A DNA stretch of 64,000 bases from Neorhizobium sp. NCHU2750 (GCF_003597675.1 NZ_CP030832.1:62001-126000), one strand, 5' to 3'; positions 35,532-45,839 are shown, counted from the stretch's first letter. Numbers and translations are program-made. The notes: a model not told the origin generated them from the letters alone.

Positions 35532-37679
35532 TCAGTGGGCTTCGATCTCAATCGGCGCGGTGACGATCGTCCGCAAACCCGGACGGTTGTCTTGCTCGTC
35601 GATGGTACCCTTCAGCCTGTCGATGATGGCTGCCAGCATGCGCTTGCCGAACCCTGATCCGCCGCCGCCGGACTTCTTGCCGACGCCGCTGTCGGAAACG
35701 ATCAACCGGAACTTGTCACGATGCTGTTCGAGAACGATGGAAAGTGGTCCCGGACGGCCCTTGTAGGCGTACTTTTGCGCATTGATGACCAGCTCGGTCA
35801 GCACGAGGCCGACATTGACGGCGCGGTCAGTAGAGATCAGTACCGGCGCGAGCTCAAGGTTGAGATGACGGCCCCATGCCTCGTCCATCGATAACTGCAT
35901 CTCGTGAAGCAGGTCCTCGAGATAGCGGGCGAGGTCGACGATTTCGACGCTGTCGTCCCGATAGAGACGGCGATGCACGAGGGCTACCGCGCTGAGGCGC
36001 TTGTCGGCCTCTTCAAGCTGCAGCCGCACCGCATCGTCGCCCGACGCCTTGCCCTGCAGACGCAGAAAGGCGGCAACGAGCTGAAGGCTGTTCTGGACGC
36101 GATGATTGACCTCCTTCAGGAGGAAATCCTTCTGCCTGATCAGGCTTTCGTTCTCGGCGACGGTTGTCGTCAGTTCCTTGTTCAGCTCCCGAAGCCGCAG
36201 CTCGTTGCGGCGGTCGAGCATCAGCTTCACGACCCGGCCGGCCGCATCGATCTCGCCGTTCGACCAGACCTGCGCCTTGTGGCGGACCTCTTCCGTCCAG
36301 GCCTCGAAGGAGGCCCGCGGGGTCAGCACCGCACCCGGTTCCGCCGGAACGCCCTTGTGCGGGTTTCCGGCCCATTCAAGCACCTGCAAATGCTCCGCGC
36401 GGAACCACATCAGGATGGTCGGCACCTCGGTCGACATGGTGACGGCGAGAAGGCCGCTCGCACGGTCGGCATAGGCTTTCGCAGCCGGCAGCTTGGTAGC
36501 GAGGCTCGCAGTGGCGAGCGGCTGCATGGCGGCCGGCTTCCGGACGAAGTCGGCGACCTCGCGGATGTCGATGTTGTCCGGGCACTTTCCAAAGGTGTAG
36601 AGGTCGCCACCCTGGACGGCCGCGAAGCCGTCGGCATTCAGAAGTTTGGCGAGTTCGCGCCCCGAGCGCTCGAAGAAGTCGCCGAGCGTCCCGTCGTTGC
36701 CGAGCTTGGAAAGGACCGTCTCCTCCTGCGACCGGAGGCGAAGGCGCTCGCGATAGAGTTCGGCCTCTTCCTTCGCCCGGATCTGGCGGGCGAGCGATCC
36801 GGCGATGGCCCGGCAGGCGATCCGGATGTTGAGCGGGATTTCCTTCGGCTCATGATGATGGCAAGCCACCAGTCCCCAGAGGACGCCGTCCTTGACGATG
36901 GAGACCGACGCCGAGGCGGCGACGCCCATGTTCTTCAGGTACTGGATGTGGACCGGCGAGACGCTGCGCAGCGTGGAATCGCTGAGGTCAAGTTCTCGGA
37001 GGTCTTCCGATACCGAGCGGATCGGCTGCGGCACGTATCCCACGTCCGGGATGACGCGGACCTTGTTGCGGATGTAGAGCGCGCGGGCCTGCTTCGGAAT
37101 GTCCGAGGCTGGGAAGTGATGGTTCATGAAGCTCGTGGACGCATCGTCGAGGCTCTCGCCGACGACCACGCCCGCGTCGCCATCGATGAACTGGTAGATC
37201 ATGACGCGGCCGTAGCCCGTCAGCTCCCGGAACGTCCTTGCGGCCTGCCTGCAGAGGGCGTCGACCGTCGCCGACCGTTCGAACACGCTGACCGCGGCAT
37301 CGAGACCGAACAGGAAGGGCGCGCTTAAGGTGGGTTCGGCTTCCCCGGCATCCATCTCGACGACGAGCTTGTCGCCGGACCGATAGGCGAAGGCGTTCAT
37401 CGCTCCTGCGGGACCGTCTACTCGCCCAAGGATGACAGGGCCGCTGTCGTCGGCCTCGGCAGCCTTGCTGGCGCATTCGGCACCGATCAGATCAGCGAGA
37501 GGTCGATCTGCCCAGCCTTTCGACAGCCTGCCTTCCACGTCGCCTGCAGCCCCGACAACGGTCAGGCTGCGGTCGGCAACCAGCATGATGCCGTGCGGCT
37601 GGATGGAGCCCGGAATGTGAATGGGTTCGAGATCGCACGACGTAACGTCGGCGTCGCGGGGAACGGCTTCGTTCAGCAT
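35532..37679 (-). CDS. bphP: Bacteriophytochrome HWE/HisKA_2 sensor histidine kinase
   Basis: A 715-residue red/far-red light sensor. The biliverdin-binding Cys15 sits in SCDLEPIHIPGSIQPHG. Order: PAS_2 (about 15-120), GAF (about 130-300; FPASDIP, PVHIQYLKNMGV, ACHHHEPKEI), PHY (about 310-480), then HisKA_2 with phospho-acceptor His526 in EVNHRVQNSL and an ATPase domain ending near 710. The kinase class is the one that commonly signals to the general stress pathway in Alphaproteobacteria. No heme oxygenase (bphO) gene is nearby, so biliverdin must come from elsewhere. It is divergent from the LOV kinase. Confidence 0.95.
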   Translation of the reverse strand: MLNEAVPRDADVTSCDLEPIHIPGSIQPHGIMLVADRSLTVVGAAGDVEGRLSKGWADRPLADLIGAECASKAAEADDSGPVILGRVDGPAGAMNAFAYRSGDKLVVEMDAGEAEPTLSAPFLFGLDAAVSVFERSATVDALCRQAARTFRELTGYGRVMIYQFIDGDAGVVVGESLDDASTSFMNHHFPASDIPKQARALYIRNKVRVIPDVGYVPQPIRSVSEDLRELDLSDSTLRSVSPVHIQYLKNMGVAASASVSIVKDGVLWGLVACHHHEPKEIPLNIRIACRAIAGSLARQIRAKEEAELYRERLRLRSQEETVLSKLGNDGTLGDFFERSGRELAKLLNADGFAAVQGGDLYTFGKCPDNIDIREVADFVRKPAAMQPLATASLATKLPAAKAYADRASGLLAVTMSTEVPTILMWFRAEHLQVLEWAGNPHKGVPAEPGAVLTPRASFEAWTEEVRHKAQVWSNGEIDAAGRVVKLMLDRRNELRLRELNKELTTTVAENESLIRQKDFLLKEVNHRVQNSLQLVAAFLRLQGKASGDDAVRLQLEEADKRLSAVALVHRRLYRDDSVEIVDLARYLEDLLHEMQLSMDEAWGRHLNLELAPVLISTDRAVNVGLVLTELVINAQKYAYKGRPGPLSIVLEQHRDKFRLIVSDSGVGKKSGGGGSGFGKRMLAAIIDRLKGTIDEQDNRPGLRTIVTAPIEIEAH

Positions 37680-37857
37680 GGTCGTCTTCCTGCCTGTGAT
37701 CAGGCGTTCGACCGCGTACGGAAGGCGTGTACCGGCACTTCACCGGAACTTTGCAAGAACGTCGTATCAGGTCCGGACTGATAAGTCGCGTAAAATCAGT
37801 GGAGTAACGGATTCGTGGCAATTGTCGAATTGTTAACCACGCCCTAGTTGTCCGCTC

Positions 37858-37882
37858 GGAACCAAAACGCCGCCGGGTCATT
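37858..37882 (+). promoter_or_regulatory. Candidate EcfG-type promoter of the LOV kinase
   Basis: GGAAC (37858-37862), 18 nt, TT (37881-37882); the third base is A rather than G, so only the loose consensus is met. Confidence 0.4.
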
Positions 37883-37913
37883 TGGGTTTCTCTACAGAAT
37901 TACAGGATCAGGA

Positions 37914-39047
37914 ATGTCGGGGCAGGACGAACAGCAGCATCAGACAGACGCAAGAAACGCAGGCGACCGCCTCGTCGCAGGACATGTGAGCGAGGACCCG
38001 TTCGCGGCCGCGTTCAAGGCAACGCGCATGCCGATGATCGTCACCGATCCGCACCAGCACGACAATCCCATCATCTTCTGCAATGCGGCCTTCCTGAAGC
38101 TTTCCGGCTACTCCGACGAGGACGTGATCGGTCGGAACTGCCGGTTCCTGCAGGGTCCCGACACAGACACCGAAACCGTGGCGAAGATCCGCGATGCGAT
38201 CGCCGCGGGGGAGGACGTCGCCGTCGACATCCTCAACTACAAGAAAGACGGCAGCCCCTTCTGGAATGCCGTCTTCATCAGCCCCGTCCGCGACGAGGCC
38301 GGCAAGATCGTCTACTTCTTCGCCTCCCAGCTCGACTTCACCAATGTGAAGAGCCGCGAGGCTGATCTGGCGGCTGCTCGCCACAAGGCCGAAGCGGAGG
38401 TCGCCAAGCACACGGCGGAACTCCGCAAGGGGTTGGCAGCCCGCTCGCTGCTCGTCCATGAGGTCGACCATCGCGTGAAAAACAACCTTCTGACGATGGC
38501 CTCCATCGTGAAGATGCAGGCGCGCGTGACGAAGGACGAAGCCCAAAAGCAGACGCTGATGTCCGTCCTTAACAGGATCGAAGCCCTGAGCACCGTCCAG
38601 CGGAAACTCTTCACATTGGACGACGTTTCCAAGTTCGACATGTCGGACTTCACGCGCGAACTCGTCACCGATCTCGTTGGCGCGACCGGCCGCAAGGACA
38701 TCCGGCTGACACTCGAACTGTCGCCCGTCTTCGTGCCGGCCGTGAAGGCGACACCGCTCTCCCTGATCGTCAACGAGATCGTGGGAGATGCCGTCCGCCG
38801 TGGCCTCAGCGACGGCGGCGGGGACATCCATGTCGAGGTCCGCCGCACGAACGGCCACTTCCACATCAGGGTCGAAGATACCTCCGAACAGATCGAGGTC
38901 GATCGTGAAGCGGCGGAGTTCGGCCGGATGCTGCTCGACGCCTCGGCGAAGCAGCTCGACGCCACGATCGAGCGACGGACGGAACACGGAAAGACGACGG
39001 TGGAGGTCAATCTCCTCGTCGATGGAAATCAGGAGCAGGCGCATTGA
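37914..39047 (+). CDS. Blue-light LOV-domain HWE/HisKA_2 histidine kinase (LovK-like)
   Basis: 377 residues. The N-terminal LOV domain has the flavin-adduct motif GRNCRFLQGPDTD with photoactive Cys76. Other LOV hallmarks are NPIIFCNAAF and YKKDGSPFWN. A coiled J-helix linker (about 145-175) connects to HisKA_2 with His186 in HEVDHRVKNNLL and a small ATPase domain. LovK of Caulobacter and R. leguminosarum LOV-HK have this architecture. The start at 37914 follows AGGA. The next gene, a stand-alone receiver, overlaps it. Confidence 0.93.
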   Translation: MSGQDEQQHQTDARNAGDRLVAGHVSEDPFAAAFKATRMPMIVTDPHQHDNPIIFCNAAFLKLSGYSDEDVIGRNCRFLQGPDTDTETVAKIRDAIAAGEDVAVDILNYKKDGSPFWNAVFISPVRDEAGKIVYFFASQLDFTNVKSREADLAAARHKAEAEVAKHTAELRKGLAARSLLVHEVDHRVKNNLLTMASIVKMQARVTKDEAQKQTLMSVLNRIEALSTVQRKLFTLDDVSKFDMSDFTRELVTDLVGATGRKDIRLTLELSPVFVPAVKATPLSLIVNEIVGDAVRRGLSDGGGDIHVEVRRTNGHFHIRVEDTSEQIEVDREAAEFGRMLLDASAKQLDATIERRTEHGKTTVEVNLLVDGNQEQAH

Positions 39048-39469
39048 AGGTGATGATTGTCGAAGACGAGATGCTTCTCGCGATGGAGCTGGAGAGCGAA
39101 GTCGAGATGGCTGGCCATCAGGTGACCGGGCTTGCCATGAACAGCGAGCAGGCGCGCAGGGAGATGGAAACGGGGCGCCCAGACTTCGCGTTCGTCGATA
39201 TCCATCTGCAGGACGGACCGACCGGCATCGATGTCGGCCGAAATCTCGCCAAGATGGGCATTCCTTACGTGTTCGTTAGCGGCAATATCAAGAAGATCCC
39301 GGCTGATTTCGCGGGCGCGCTGGGTGCCATCGAGAAGCCCTACACCATGAATGGCATGAAAAACGCCCTGACATATATCTCGTCCATCGTCGCAGGCGAC
39401 GAATCCGCCGAACCGCCAGCCAGTCTTGTGCTGGCGGACGATGTGATGGCGGGTAAGAAGTATGCCTGA
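39044..39469 (+). CDS. Stand-alone receiver (LovR-like response regulator)
   Basis: 141 residues holding only a REC domain: acidic pocket VEDE, phospho-acceptor Asp52 in FVDIHL, Ser/Thr near 80 (FVSGNI) and Lys in EKPYT. There is no output domain. It starts with TTG at 39044, overlapping the LOV kinase stop by 4 nt; MIVEDE at 39053 is an alternative start. LovR in Caulobacter acts as a phosphate sink that quenches LovK signalling. The same job is inferred here from the layout. Confidence 0.92.
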   Translation: MKVMIVEDEMLLAMELESEVEMAGHQVTGLAMNSEQARREMETGRPDFAFVDIHLQDGPTGIDVGRNLAKMGIPYVFVSGNIKKIPADFAGALGAIEKPYTMNGMKNALTYISSIVAGDESAEPPASLVLADDVMAGKKYA

Positions 39470-39648
39470 ACCCACCGGTCTCTTGGTGGTGATGTAAGGG
39501 TTTCTACCGGATTGAATTCGGCGCCCATTTCTCCATATATGCCGCATTCCCTCCGACCTTGGCGAAGCGACCCGTCTCGACGACGATCGTTGCCGTCAAT
39601 GGCTTGGGATGATACCGCCCCTAGCAACCTGTGAGACTTCAGCATTAG

Positions 39649-42600
39649 ATGGACACGCTAGAATCCCCGCCGCTCGTCTTCCTCGACGCAGACCGCAAGA
39701 TCGCCGGATGGACGGAAGGGGCGACACGTATCCTCGGTAGGGATGAGAATGAAGTCGTCGGCACGCGGTTCGAAGCGCTGCGCGCTGGAACTGACTGGAC
39801 ATACCGCAGGAAGGACGGCTCCCAAATCGAGCTCGTCGTATCGAGCGCTCCCGTTCCTGGTAGCCTGCAGGCGCTGGCCCTGAGATCGACGGCGCGGATG
39901 AACGCGCAGGAACAGCTCGAGCTAACCCTGACGAACTCGGACGTGATCGGATCCTGGGATTGGAACGTAACGAGCGACAACGTCTATGCGGACGCGCGGT
40001 TTGCAAATACGTTCGGCGTCGATCCCGTAGAGGCGAAGCGTGGCCTTCCCCTGGATACCTTCGTGAATGGAATTCTTGAAGCGGACCGGCCACGGGTCTC
40101 GGCCGAAATCCAGCACACGCTCCAAACAGGAGAAGCATTCCGCTGCGAGTACCGCGTGCGTCATGCCGACGGGTCCATCCGAGATGTCATCGCTCGAGGC
40201 CGTCTCGTCGCCGGCAAGGACGGGCAGGCAACTCGTTTTCCAGGCGTGCTTTTCGATATCACAGGAAAACGTGCCGCCGAGCGGGCGGCCGCCAAGTCCG
40301 ACCTTCGATACCGTTCGCTCTTCGACGCCATCGATGCCGGGTTCTGCGTCATCCGGATGATCTGGGACGAGGCTGGAAAGCCGGTGGACTATGAGTTCAT
40401 CGAGATCAACAGGGCATTCGTCGCGCAGACGGGCATCGAGGACGGTGTCGGCCGCCGGATGCGCGACATCGCACCCAACCACGAGCAGTACTGGTTCGAC
40501 ATCTACGGAGAGGTCGCCCGCAGCCAGCAGAAGACATCCTTTGTCCACGAGGCGGCCGCGCTCGGCTTCTTCTACGAAGTCCAAGCCTTTCCGACTGACG
40601 GCCCCGGCTCCGACCACGTCGCCATTCTGTTCAGCGACCGCAGCGAACAGCGCAAGTTCGAGAACGCGCTCAAGGCCAGCGAAGCCGAGTTCCGGACGCT
40701 GTCGCAGTCCATGATGAATCATGTCTGGATCGCGAACGCCGAAGGCATTCCCACCTGGTTCAACGACCGGGCATACGAATACTCGGGCGTCGAAGCAGGT
40801 GGCCTGACGGGGCAAGGCCTCTGGCCGCTCGTCCATGCTGAAGACCTCCCAAAACTTGGCGACCTTTGGAAGTCGGCCATGGCGTCCGGCGGCATTTTTC
40901 AGGCAGAATGCCGGATCATGCGCGTCGATGGCGCTTATCGCTGGCATCTCGTCCGTGGAGTCCCGATCACTGGGGAAGATGGCACCATCCAACGATGGGT
41001 CGGCACCAATACCGACATCGATCACGCTAAGCGCAACGAGGCCGCGCTCGCGACCCTCAACGCAACGCTCGAGGAGCGGATTGAGGAGCGCACCTCGGAA
41101 CTTCTCCGGTCCCGTCGCGCGCTCGAACAGGCTCAGAAGATGGAGACACTCGGCCAGCTCACCGGCGGCGTCGCGCACGACTTCAACAACTTGCTGCAAG
41201 TCATCGGCGGCAATCTTCACCTTCTCGTCAAGGACGTCGCGGGCAACGAACGGGCCGAACGCCGCGTCACCAATGCGCTCGGCGGCGTGAGCCGAGGCGC
41301 GAAGCTCGCGAGCCAACTTCTCGCATTCGGTCGTCGTCAGCCCCTCGAGCCGAAGGTCGTCAATCTCGGCCGCTTCCTCGTCGGCATGGAAGACCTTCTG
41401 CGCCGGTCTATCGGAGAGGCCGTGGAAGTCGAGGTCGCGACAGCCGGCGGCCTGTGGAACACCTTCGCCGATCCGACCCAGGTCGAAAACGCCGTCCTGA
41501 ACCTCGCCATCAACGCCCGCGACGCTATGGAGGGAACCGGCCGGCTGACCATCGAGGCATCGAACGCATTCCTCGACCAGGATTACGCTAGCACCCATGA
41601 CGAGGTCGAACCCGGCCAGTATGTCATGATCGCAGTGAGCGACACTGGCTCCGGCATGTCGCCCGAAATCATCGAGAAGGTCTTCGAACCCTTCTTCTCC
41701 ACGAAGCCGGAAGGCAAGGGCACCGGTCTCGGCCTGTCAATGGTCTACGGTTTCGTCAAGCAGTCCGGCGGCCATGTGAAAATCTACAGCGAGGTCGGGC
41801 AGGGGACAACCGTCCGCATCTACCTGCCGCGGGCGCTTGCCGACGAAGACCGCGAAGTCGTGATCAACAAAGGTCCGATCGAGGGCGGTCAGGAGACCAT
41901 CCTCGTGGTCGAGGACGACGAGGACGTGCGGGGAACCGTCGTCGAGATGCTCGGCGAACTCGGCTACCGCGTGCTGACGGCGAAGGACGCACAGGCTGGC
42001 CTGACGGTCGTGGAAAGTGGCATCCCGATCGACGTGGTCTTCACCGATGTCGTAATGCCCGGCCCGCTCAAGAGCCGCGAGATGGCCCGTCGCGCCAAGG
42101 AACGGCTTCCGAACCTCATCATCTTGTTTACCTCCGGCTATACCGAGAACTCCATCGTCCATGGTGGTCGTCTCGATGCCGGGGTCGAGCTGCTTTCGAA
42201 GCCTTACACGCGGGAAGCTCTAGCGCGAAGGCTCCGGCATCTCATCAACAACCAGAAGCAGCGGGAGCAGGCTGTGGCGCAGACGCTCTCCGCGAACCCG
42301 ATCGTCGTCGCCCCGACAAGCGGGCCGTCGCTGAACATTCTTCTGGTCGAGGACGATATCCTCATTCGGATGAACACCGCCGAAATGCTGATGGACATCG
42401 GCCATCAGGTGGTCGAAGCCGGTTCCGGCGGCGAGGCCCTTCACATCGTGGCGAAGGGGGGCGTCGACCTTCTTGTGACGGATCTCGGGCTCCCGGACAT
42501 GCGCGGCGGCGAGCTTGTGGTAAAGATCCGAGAGCTTTTTCCGGACATGGGCGTCATCCTTGCCACTGGCGAGAACCACAAGCCCGACGGCGCGGAGAAC

Positions 42601-42687
42601 GCGGTACTTCTGAGCAAGCCCTACGATGAAGATGCCCTTCGGCTCGCGATCGGTGATGCCCAGCGGACGTCACGCGATGGAGCGTGA
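39649..42687 (+). CDS. Hybrid histidine kinase with multiple PAS and two receiver domains
   Basis: 1012 residues. Three to four PAS domains fill about 1-470, the last ones with NDRAYEYSGV and a PAC end (TDIDHAKRNE). A coiled linker follows, then a HisKA domain with His510 in GGVAHDFNNLL, and an ATPase domain (ADPTQVENAVLNLAINARDA, DTGSGM, KGTGLGLSM). Two REC domains follow (VVFTDVVMPG near 795, LLVTDLGLPD near 940). This is a self-contained phosphorelay that lacks a clear HPt. No membrane segment, so it is cytoplasmic. Its ligand is unknown. Confidence 0.94.
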   Translation: MDTLESPPLVFLDADRKIAGWTEGATRILGRDENEVVGTRFEALRAGTDWTYRRKDGSQIELVVSSAPVPGSLQALALRSTARMNAQEQLELTLTNSDVIGSWDWNVTSDNVYADARFANTFGVDPVEAKRGLPLDTFVNGILEADRPRVSAEIQHTLQTGEAFRCEYRVRHADGSIRDVIARGRLVAGKDGQATRFPGVLFDITGKRAAERAAAKSDLRYRSLFDAIDAGFCVIRMIWDEAGKPVDYEFIEINRAFVAQTGIEDGVGRRMRDIAPNHEQYWFDIYGEVARSQQKTSFVHEAAALGFFYEVQAFPTDGPGSDHVAILFSDRSEQRKFENALKASEAEFRTLSQSMMNHVWIANAEGIPTWFNDRAYEYSGVEAGGLTGQGLWPLVHAEDLPKLGDLWKSAMASGGIFQAECRIMRVDGAYRWHLVRGVPITGEDGTIQRWVGTNTDIDHAKRNEAALATLNATLEERIEERTSELLRSRRALEQAQKMETLGQLTGGVAHDFNNLLQVIGGNLHLLVKDVAGNERAERRVTNALGGVSRGAKLASQLLAFGRRQPLEPKVVNLGRFLVGMEDLLRRSIGEAVEVEVATAGGLWNTFADPTQVENAVLNLAINARDAMEGTGRLTIEASNAFLDQDYASTHDEVEPGQYVMIAVSDTGSGMSPEIIEKVFEPFFSTKPEGKGTGLGLSMVYGFVKQSGGHVKIYSEVGQGTTVRIYLPRALADEDREVVINKGPIEGGQETILVVEDDEDVRGTVVEMLGELGYRVLTAKDAQAGLTVVESGIPIDVVFTDVVMPGPLKSREMARRAKERLPNLIILFTSGYTENSIVHGGRLDAGVELLSKPYTREALARRLRHLINNQKQREQAVAQTLSANPIVVAPTSGPSLNILLVEDDILIRMNTAEMLMDIGHQVVEAGSGGEALHIVAKGGVDLLVTDLGLPDMRGGELVVKIRELFPDMGVILATGENHKPDGAENAVLLSKPYDEDALRLAIGDAQRTSRDGA

Positions 42688-42731
42688 CCAAGGGCGGGGC
42701 GAGCACTCGGAAATCCGCAAGCGCCACGCAC

Positions 42732-42980
42732 TCAGGCGGCGCTTTGGTCGGTCGGACTTCCAGCCATGTCGACCGACAGCCACTTGTGTCGGGCGATCGC
42801 AGCCTGAAGCGACGTGAGGTCTCGGTTGCCTTCCCGGAACAGGTTCAGGATTGCGGACGCTGCCATCTCGAACTCCGGCATATTCCTCGCAACGCTCTGC
42901 TGACGGCTCCAGCCATCGAGTGCAGCCGCGACAATCTCGAGATCGCCTGGCATCAGCGTTGCGTGCAGAAAGTCCTTCAT
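42732..42980 (-). CDS. Hypothetical protein (82 residues)
   Basis: Starts MKDFLHATLMPGDLEIVAAALDGWSRQQ at 42980 behind AAGGGGACGAC. All-helical, soluble. Family not recognised, although the DLEIVAAALDGWSRQ segment is common among rhizobial small proteins. The frame is open for another 71 codons upstream. It is convergent with the hybrid kinase. Confidence 0.6.
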   Translation of the reverse strand: MKDFLHATLMPGDLEIVAAALDGWSRQQSVARNMPEFEMAASAILNLFREGNRDLTSLQAAIARHKWLSVDMAGSPTDQSAA

Positions 42981-43225
42981 GTCGTCCCCTTGGTAATGGT
43001 CGCCGACATATAGGTGGTGCGACGTCACCTCCCAACCATCTGGAGCTTGCCTCAGCATTGTGCCCGCTTTGCAAGTCACTCGTCCCTCGCATGCCGCGCG
43101 GCGGTCGGCCGCTGGTGCGTGGTGCATTCGTGAATGAGCAGCAAGATCCAGCAACGAATTTCCGGTGCAGATACTTGCCATCAAGCCCTTCACTCCATGC
43201 GCATCCCCCCTAATTACTTGGGCAC

Positions 43226-45456
43226 ATGAGCAACTTTTCAGGCATCAACTCAACGAGCAGGCTTTCCGTCCTGCGGCGCAGCGGTCTTCTAAACCGTCCC
43301 GGCAGAGAGCAGTTCGGCGTCCTTACGGACCACGTCCGCACGATGCTGGACGCTCCTGTCGCGATCATCTCGATCGTGGACTCCGACCGTCAGGTTTTCG
43401 CAGGCCATTGCGGTCTTCCAGAGCCGTGGGCGTCTCGCGGCGAGACTCCGATGACGCACTCGTTTTGTCAGCATGTGGTCGAGACAAACGAGACTTTCAT
43501 CGTTCGCGACGCGAACATCGATGAGCTCGTCAAGCACAACATGGCGATCGGCGATCTCGGCGTCGTGGCCTATCTGGGCGTGCCGGTCGCATTGCCGACA
43601 GGGGAGATTGCAGGCGCGCTGGCTGCCATCGACAGCGAGCCGCGCGACTGGACGGAGCGCGATCTCGACTGTCTGAAATCCCTGGCGAAGGTCGTTGAAC
43701 GCGAAATCTCGATCTTCCTGTCCGAAGTCCGCTATCGCAGCTTCTTTGAGGAGATGCAGGAAGGCTACTACGTCGCCCGCGCGATCCGAGGCGACAACGG
43801 CATCCTGACAGATGTCGAGTTCCAGGAGGTCAATGCCGCGTTCGAACGCCTCACCAGCTTCACCGCGGCGGCGGTCGTCGGGACACGCCTGTCCGACCTG
43901 GTTCCCGAGGCGCTGCCGGAGATGCTTCCGCCATACGACCGCGTGCTGAGAACGGGAGAACTCGTCGAACACGCCAACACGGTGTCGTCGCTCGGAGGAC
44001 GCTGGTTTGAAAACCGGATCCGCAAGATAGACGACGATCATATTGCCTCCCTCGTCACCGATGTAACGGCAAGGAAGCGTGCCGAGATCGAACTGCGCGA
44101 AAGCGAGACCTATTGGCGCGGCCTATTTGAGCAGATGTCGGAGGGTTTCATTCTCGGGACGGCGGTGCGCGACGCCGAGGGCAGGGTCGTCGACTGGCGC
44201 TACAAGGACGTGAACCGGGCATGGGGCGAATTTGTTGGCCTGCGTGCCGACGAGGCGGTCGGCCGGACGATCCGAGAGCTGTTTCCAGGCATCGAAGAAG
44301 AGTGGATCACCGAGGTCACACGTGCTCTCGACACCGGTCGCCCGAACGTCTTCGTAAGGCAGGTTGGCGCGATCGGCCGGACCTACGAGGGCCATGTTCA
44401 TCCGCTGCAGGGGGACGACTTCGTCATTCTCTTCCTGGAGATCACCGAACGCATCGGGATGGAGGCCGCACTCGAAAACCGCGAGAAGCTGCTCCAGACC
44501 GTGATCGAGAGCATGCCGGTCGGCGTCCTTCTGGCGGAGGCGCCGTCCGGCCGCATCGTTATGCAGAACCGCCGCCTCGTGGACATGATCGGCCACGACG
44601 CATTGATCGCCCAGTCGCGCGAGGAATACGCCGAGTTCAAGGCATGGCATGCCGATGGCCGTCCGGTGCGGCCAGAGGAATATCCTCTTGCAATCATCAC
44701 CTCAGGAAGCGCTGAGGAGTCCTACCTCGAGGTTCGCTACACGCGGCCTGACGGATCTGACATCTGGCTTTCCGTCGACGGAGAAGCTGTGAAGGACACG
44801 GGTGGTCGACTGACAGGCGCCGTCGTCGCCGTCTCCGACATCACCGACCGCAAGGCCGAGGAGGAGATGCAGACGGTCATCAACAGGGAGATGAGCCATC
44901 GCCTGAAGAACACACTGGCCATGGTCCAGGCGATCGCGATGCAGACGCTGCGCCCCGTCACCGACCGGGAACCGGTCCAGGCATTGGAAAACCGCATCCA
45001 GGCCCTTACTCAGCCCACGACATCCTCTTCGACAAGTACTGGAACTCTGCGCCTATCAGCAGGCTGATCTCCTCCACCCTCCAGCGCGTCGTACCGAGCG
45101 ACCGGCTCGACGCCGAGGGCCCGGACATCACCGTCGGGCCGAAGGGCGCGCTGTCACTCTCGCTGGTTCTCCACGAACTCGCCACGAATGCCGTCAAGTA
45201 TGGCTCGCTCTCCAATGAAGCCGGGCGAATCAAGCTAGACTGGATGGTCGAGGGAGCAGGTCCCGAGGCCGTATTCCGGCTCGTCTGGGCGGAGGACGGC
45301 GGGCCGCCGGTGCAGGAGCCGTCCCGGAACGGGTTCGGCTCCAAGCTCATCCGGATGGGTCTCATCGGAACAGGGGGCGTGGTGACGAGTTATCAGCCCT
45401 CGGGGTTCAAGGCCGAGATGACGGCAACCCTGGCGCAGCTTCAGCATACGGAATGA
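43226..45456 (+). pseudogene. GAF-PAS HWE histidine kinase broken by a 1-nt deletion
   Basis: The first frame gives 613 codons: GAF (about 20-165), three PAS/PAC units (about 170-550), then the HWE domain with His558 in EMSHRLKNTLAM. Near 45011 the frame changes. The next frame continues AHDILFDKYWNSAPISRLI, HELATNAVKYGSLS and LVWAEDGGPPV (the WxE of HWE kinases), and ends at 45456. One lost base explains it (LT.AHD). It is either a recent pseudogene or a sequencing error; the rest is undecayed. The downstream receiver overlaps its stop by 4 nt. Confidence 0.85.
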
Positions 45457-45839
45457 CGATGGGGCAGTATCAGCAACCAAAGCGCAAGCCGATCCTTGTA
45501 GTGGAAGATGAGCCGCTCCTAAGGATGATGGCAATGGAACTGGTCGAGGAGGCCGGCTTCGATCCGGTCGAGGCCCGCGACGCCGACGAGGCGATCGCGA
45601 TCCTCGAAGCAAGGACCGACATTGTCGTCGTGTTCACCGACATCGACATGCCCGGCTCCATGAACGGCCTCAAGCTGGCAGCGGCGATCAGGGACCGCTG
45701 GCCGCCGATCAAGATCATCATCACGTCAGGTAAGTTTCGGCTGGACGACAGCAGCATCCCGGCCCGGACCGTTTTCTTCCCGAAGCCGTACAGCCACGGC
45801 GAGGTCATCGCGACGATGAAGCGGATGTCCTCTCAATAG
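45453..45839 (+). CDS. Stand-alone receiver domain protein
   Basis: 128 residues: VVEDEP acidic pocket, Asp63 in VFTDIDMPG, the Thr in IITSG, and Lys in FPKPYS. No output domain. The ATGA overlap with the HWE kinase stop means the two are coupled, giving another kinase-plus-receiver pair like the LOV pair 6 kb upstream. Confidence 0.92.
   Translation: MTMGQYQQPKRKPILVVEDEPLLRMMAMELVEEAGFDPVEARDADEAIAILEARTDIVVVFTDIDMPGSMNGLKLAAAIRDRWPPIKIIITSGKFRLDDSSIPARTVFFPKPYSHGEVIATMKRMSSQ

Noticed and set aside
35904..37328. Long antisense ORF (474 codons) opposite the bacteriophytochrome gene
   Set aside because: Shadow of a GC-rich gene; low-complexity Arg/Ala/Asp composition.
39922..41598. Long antisense ORF (558 codons) opposite the hybrid kinase
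   Set aside because: Same reason: mirror frame of a strong coding region.
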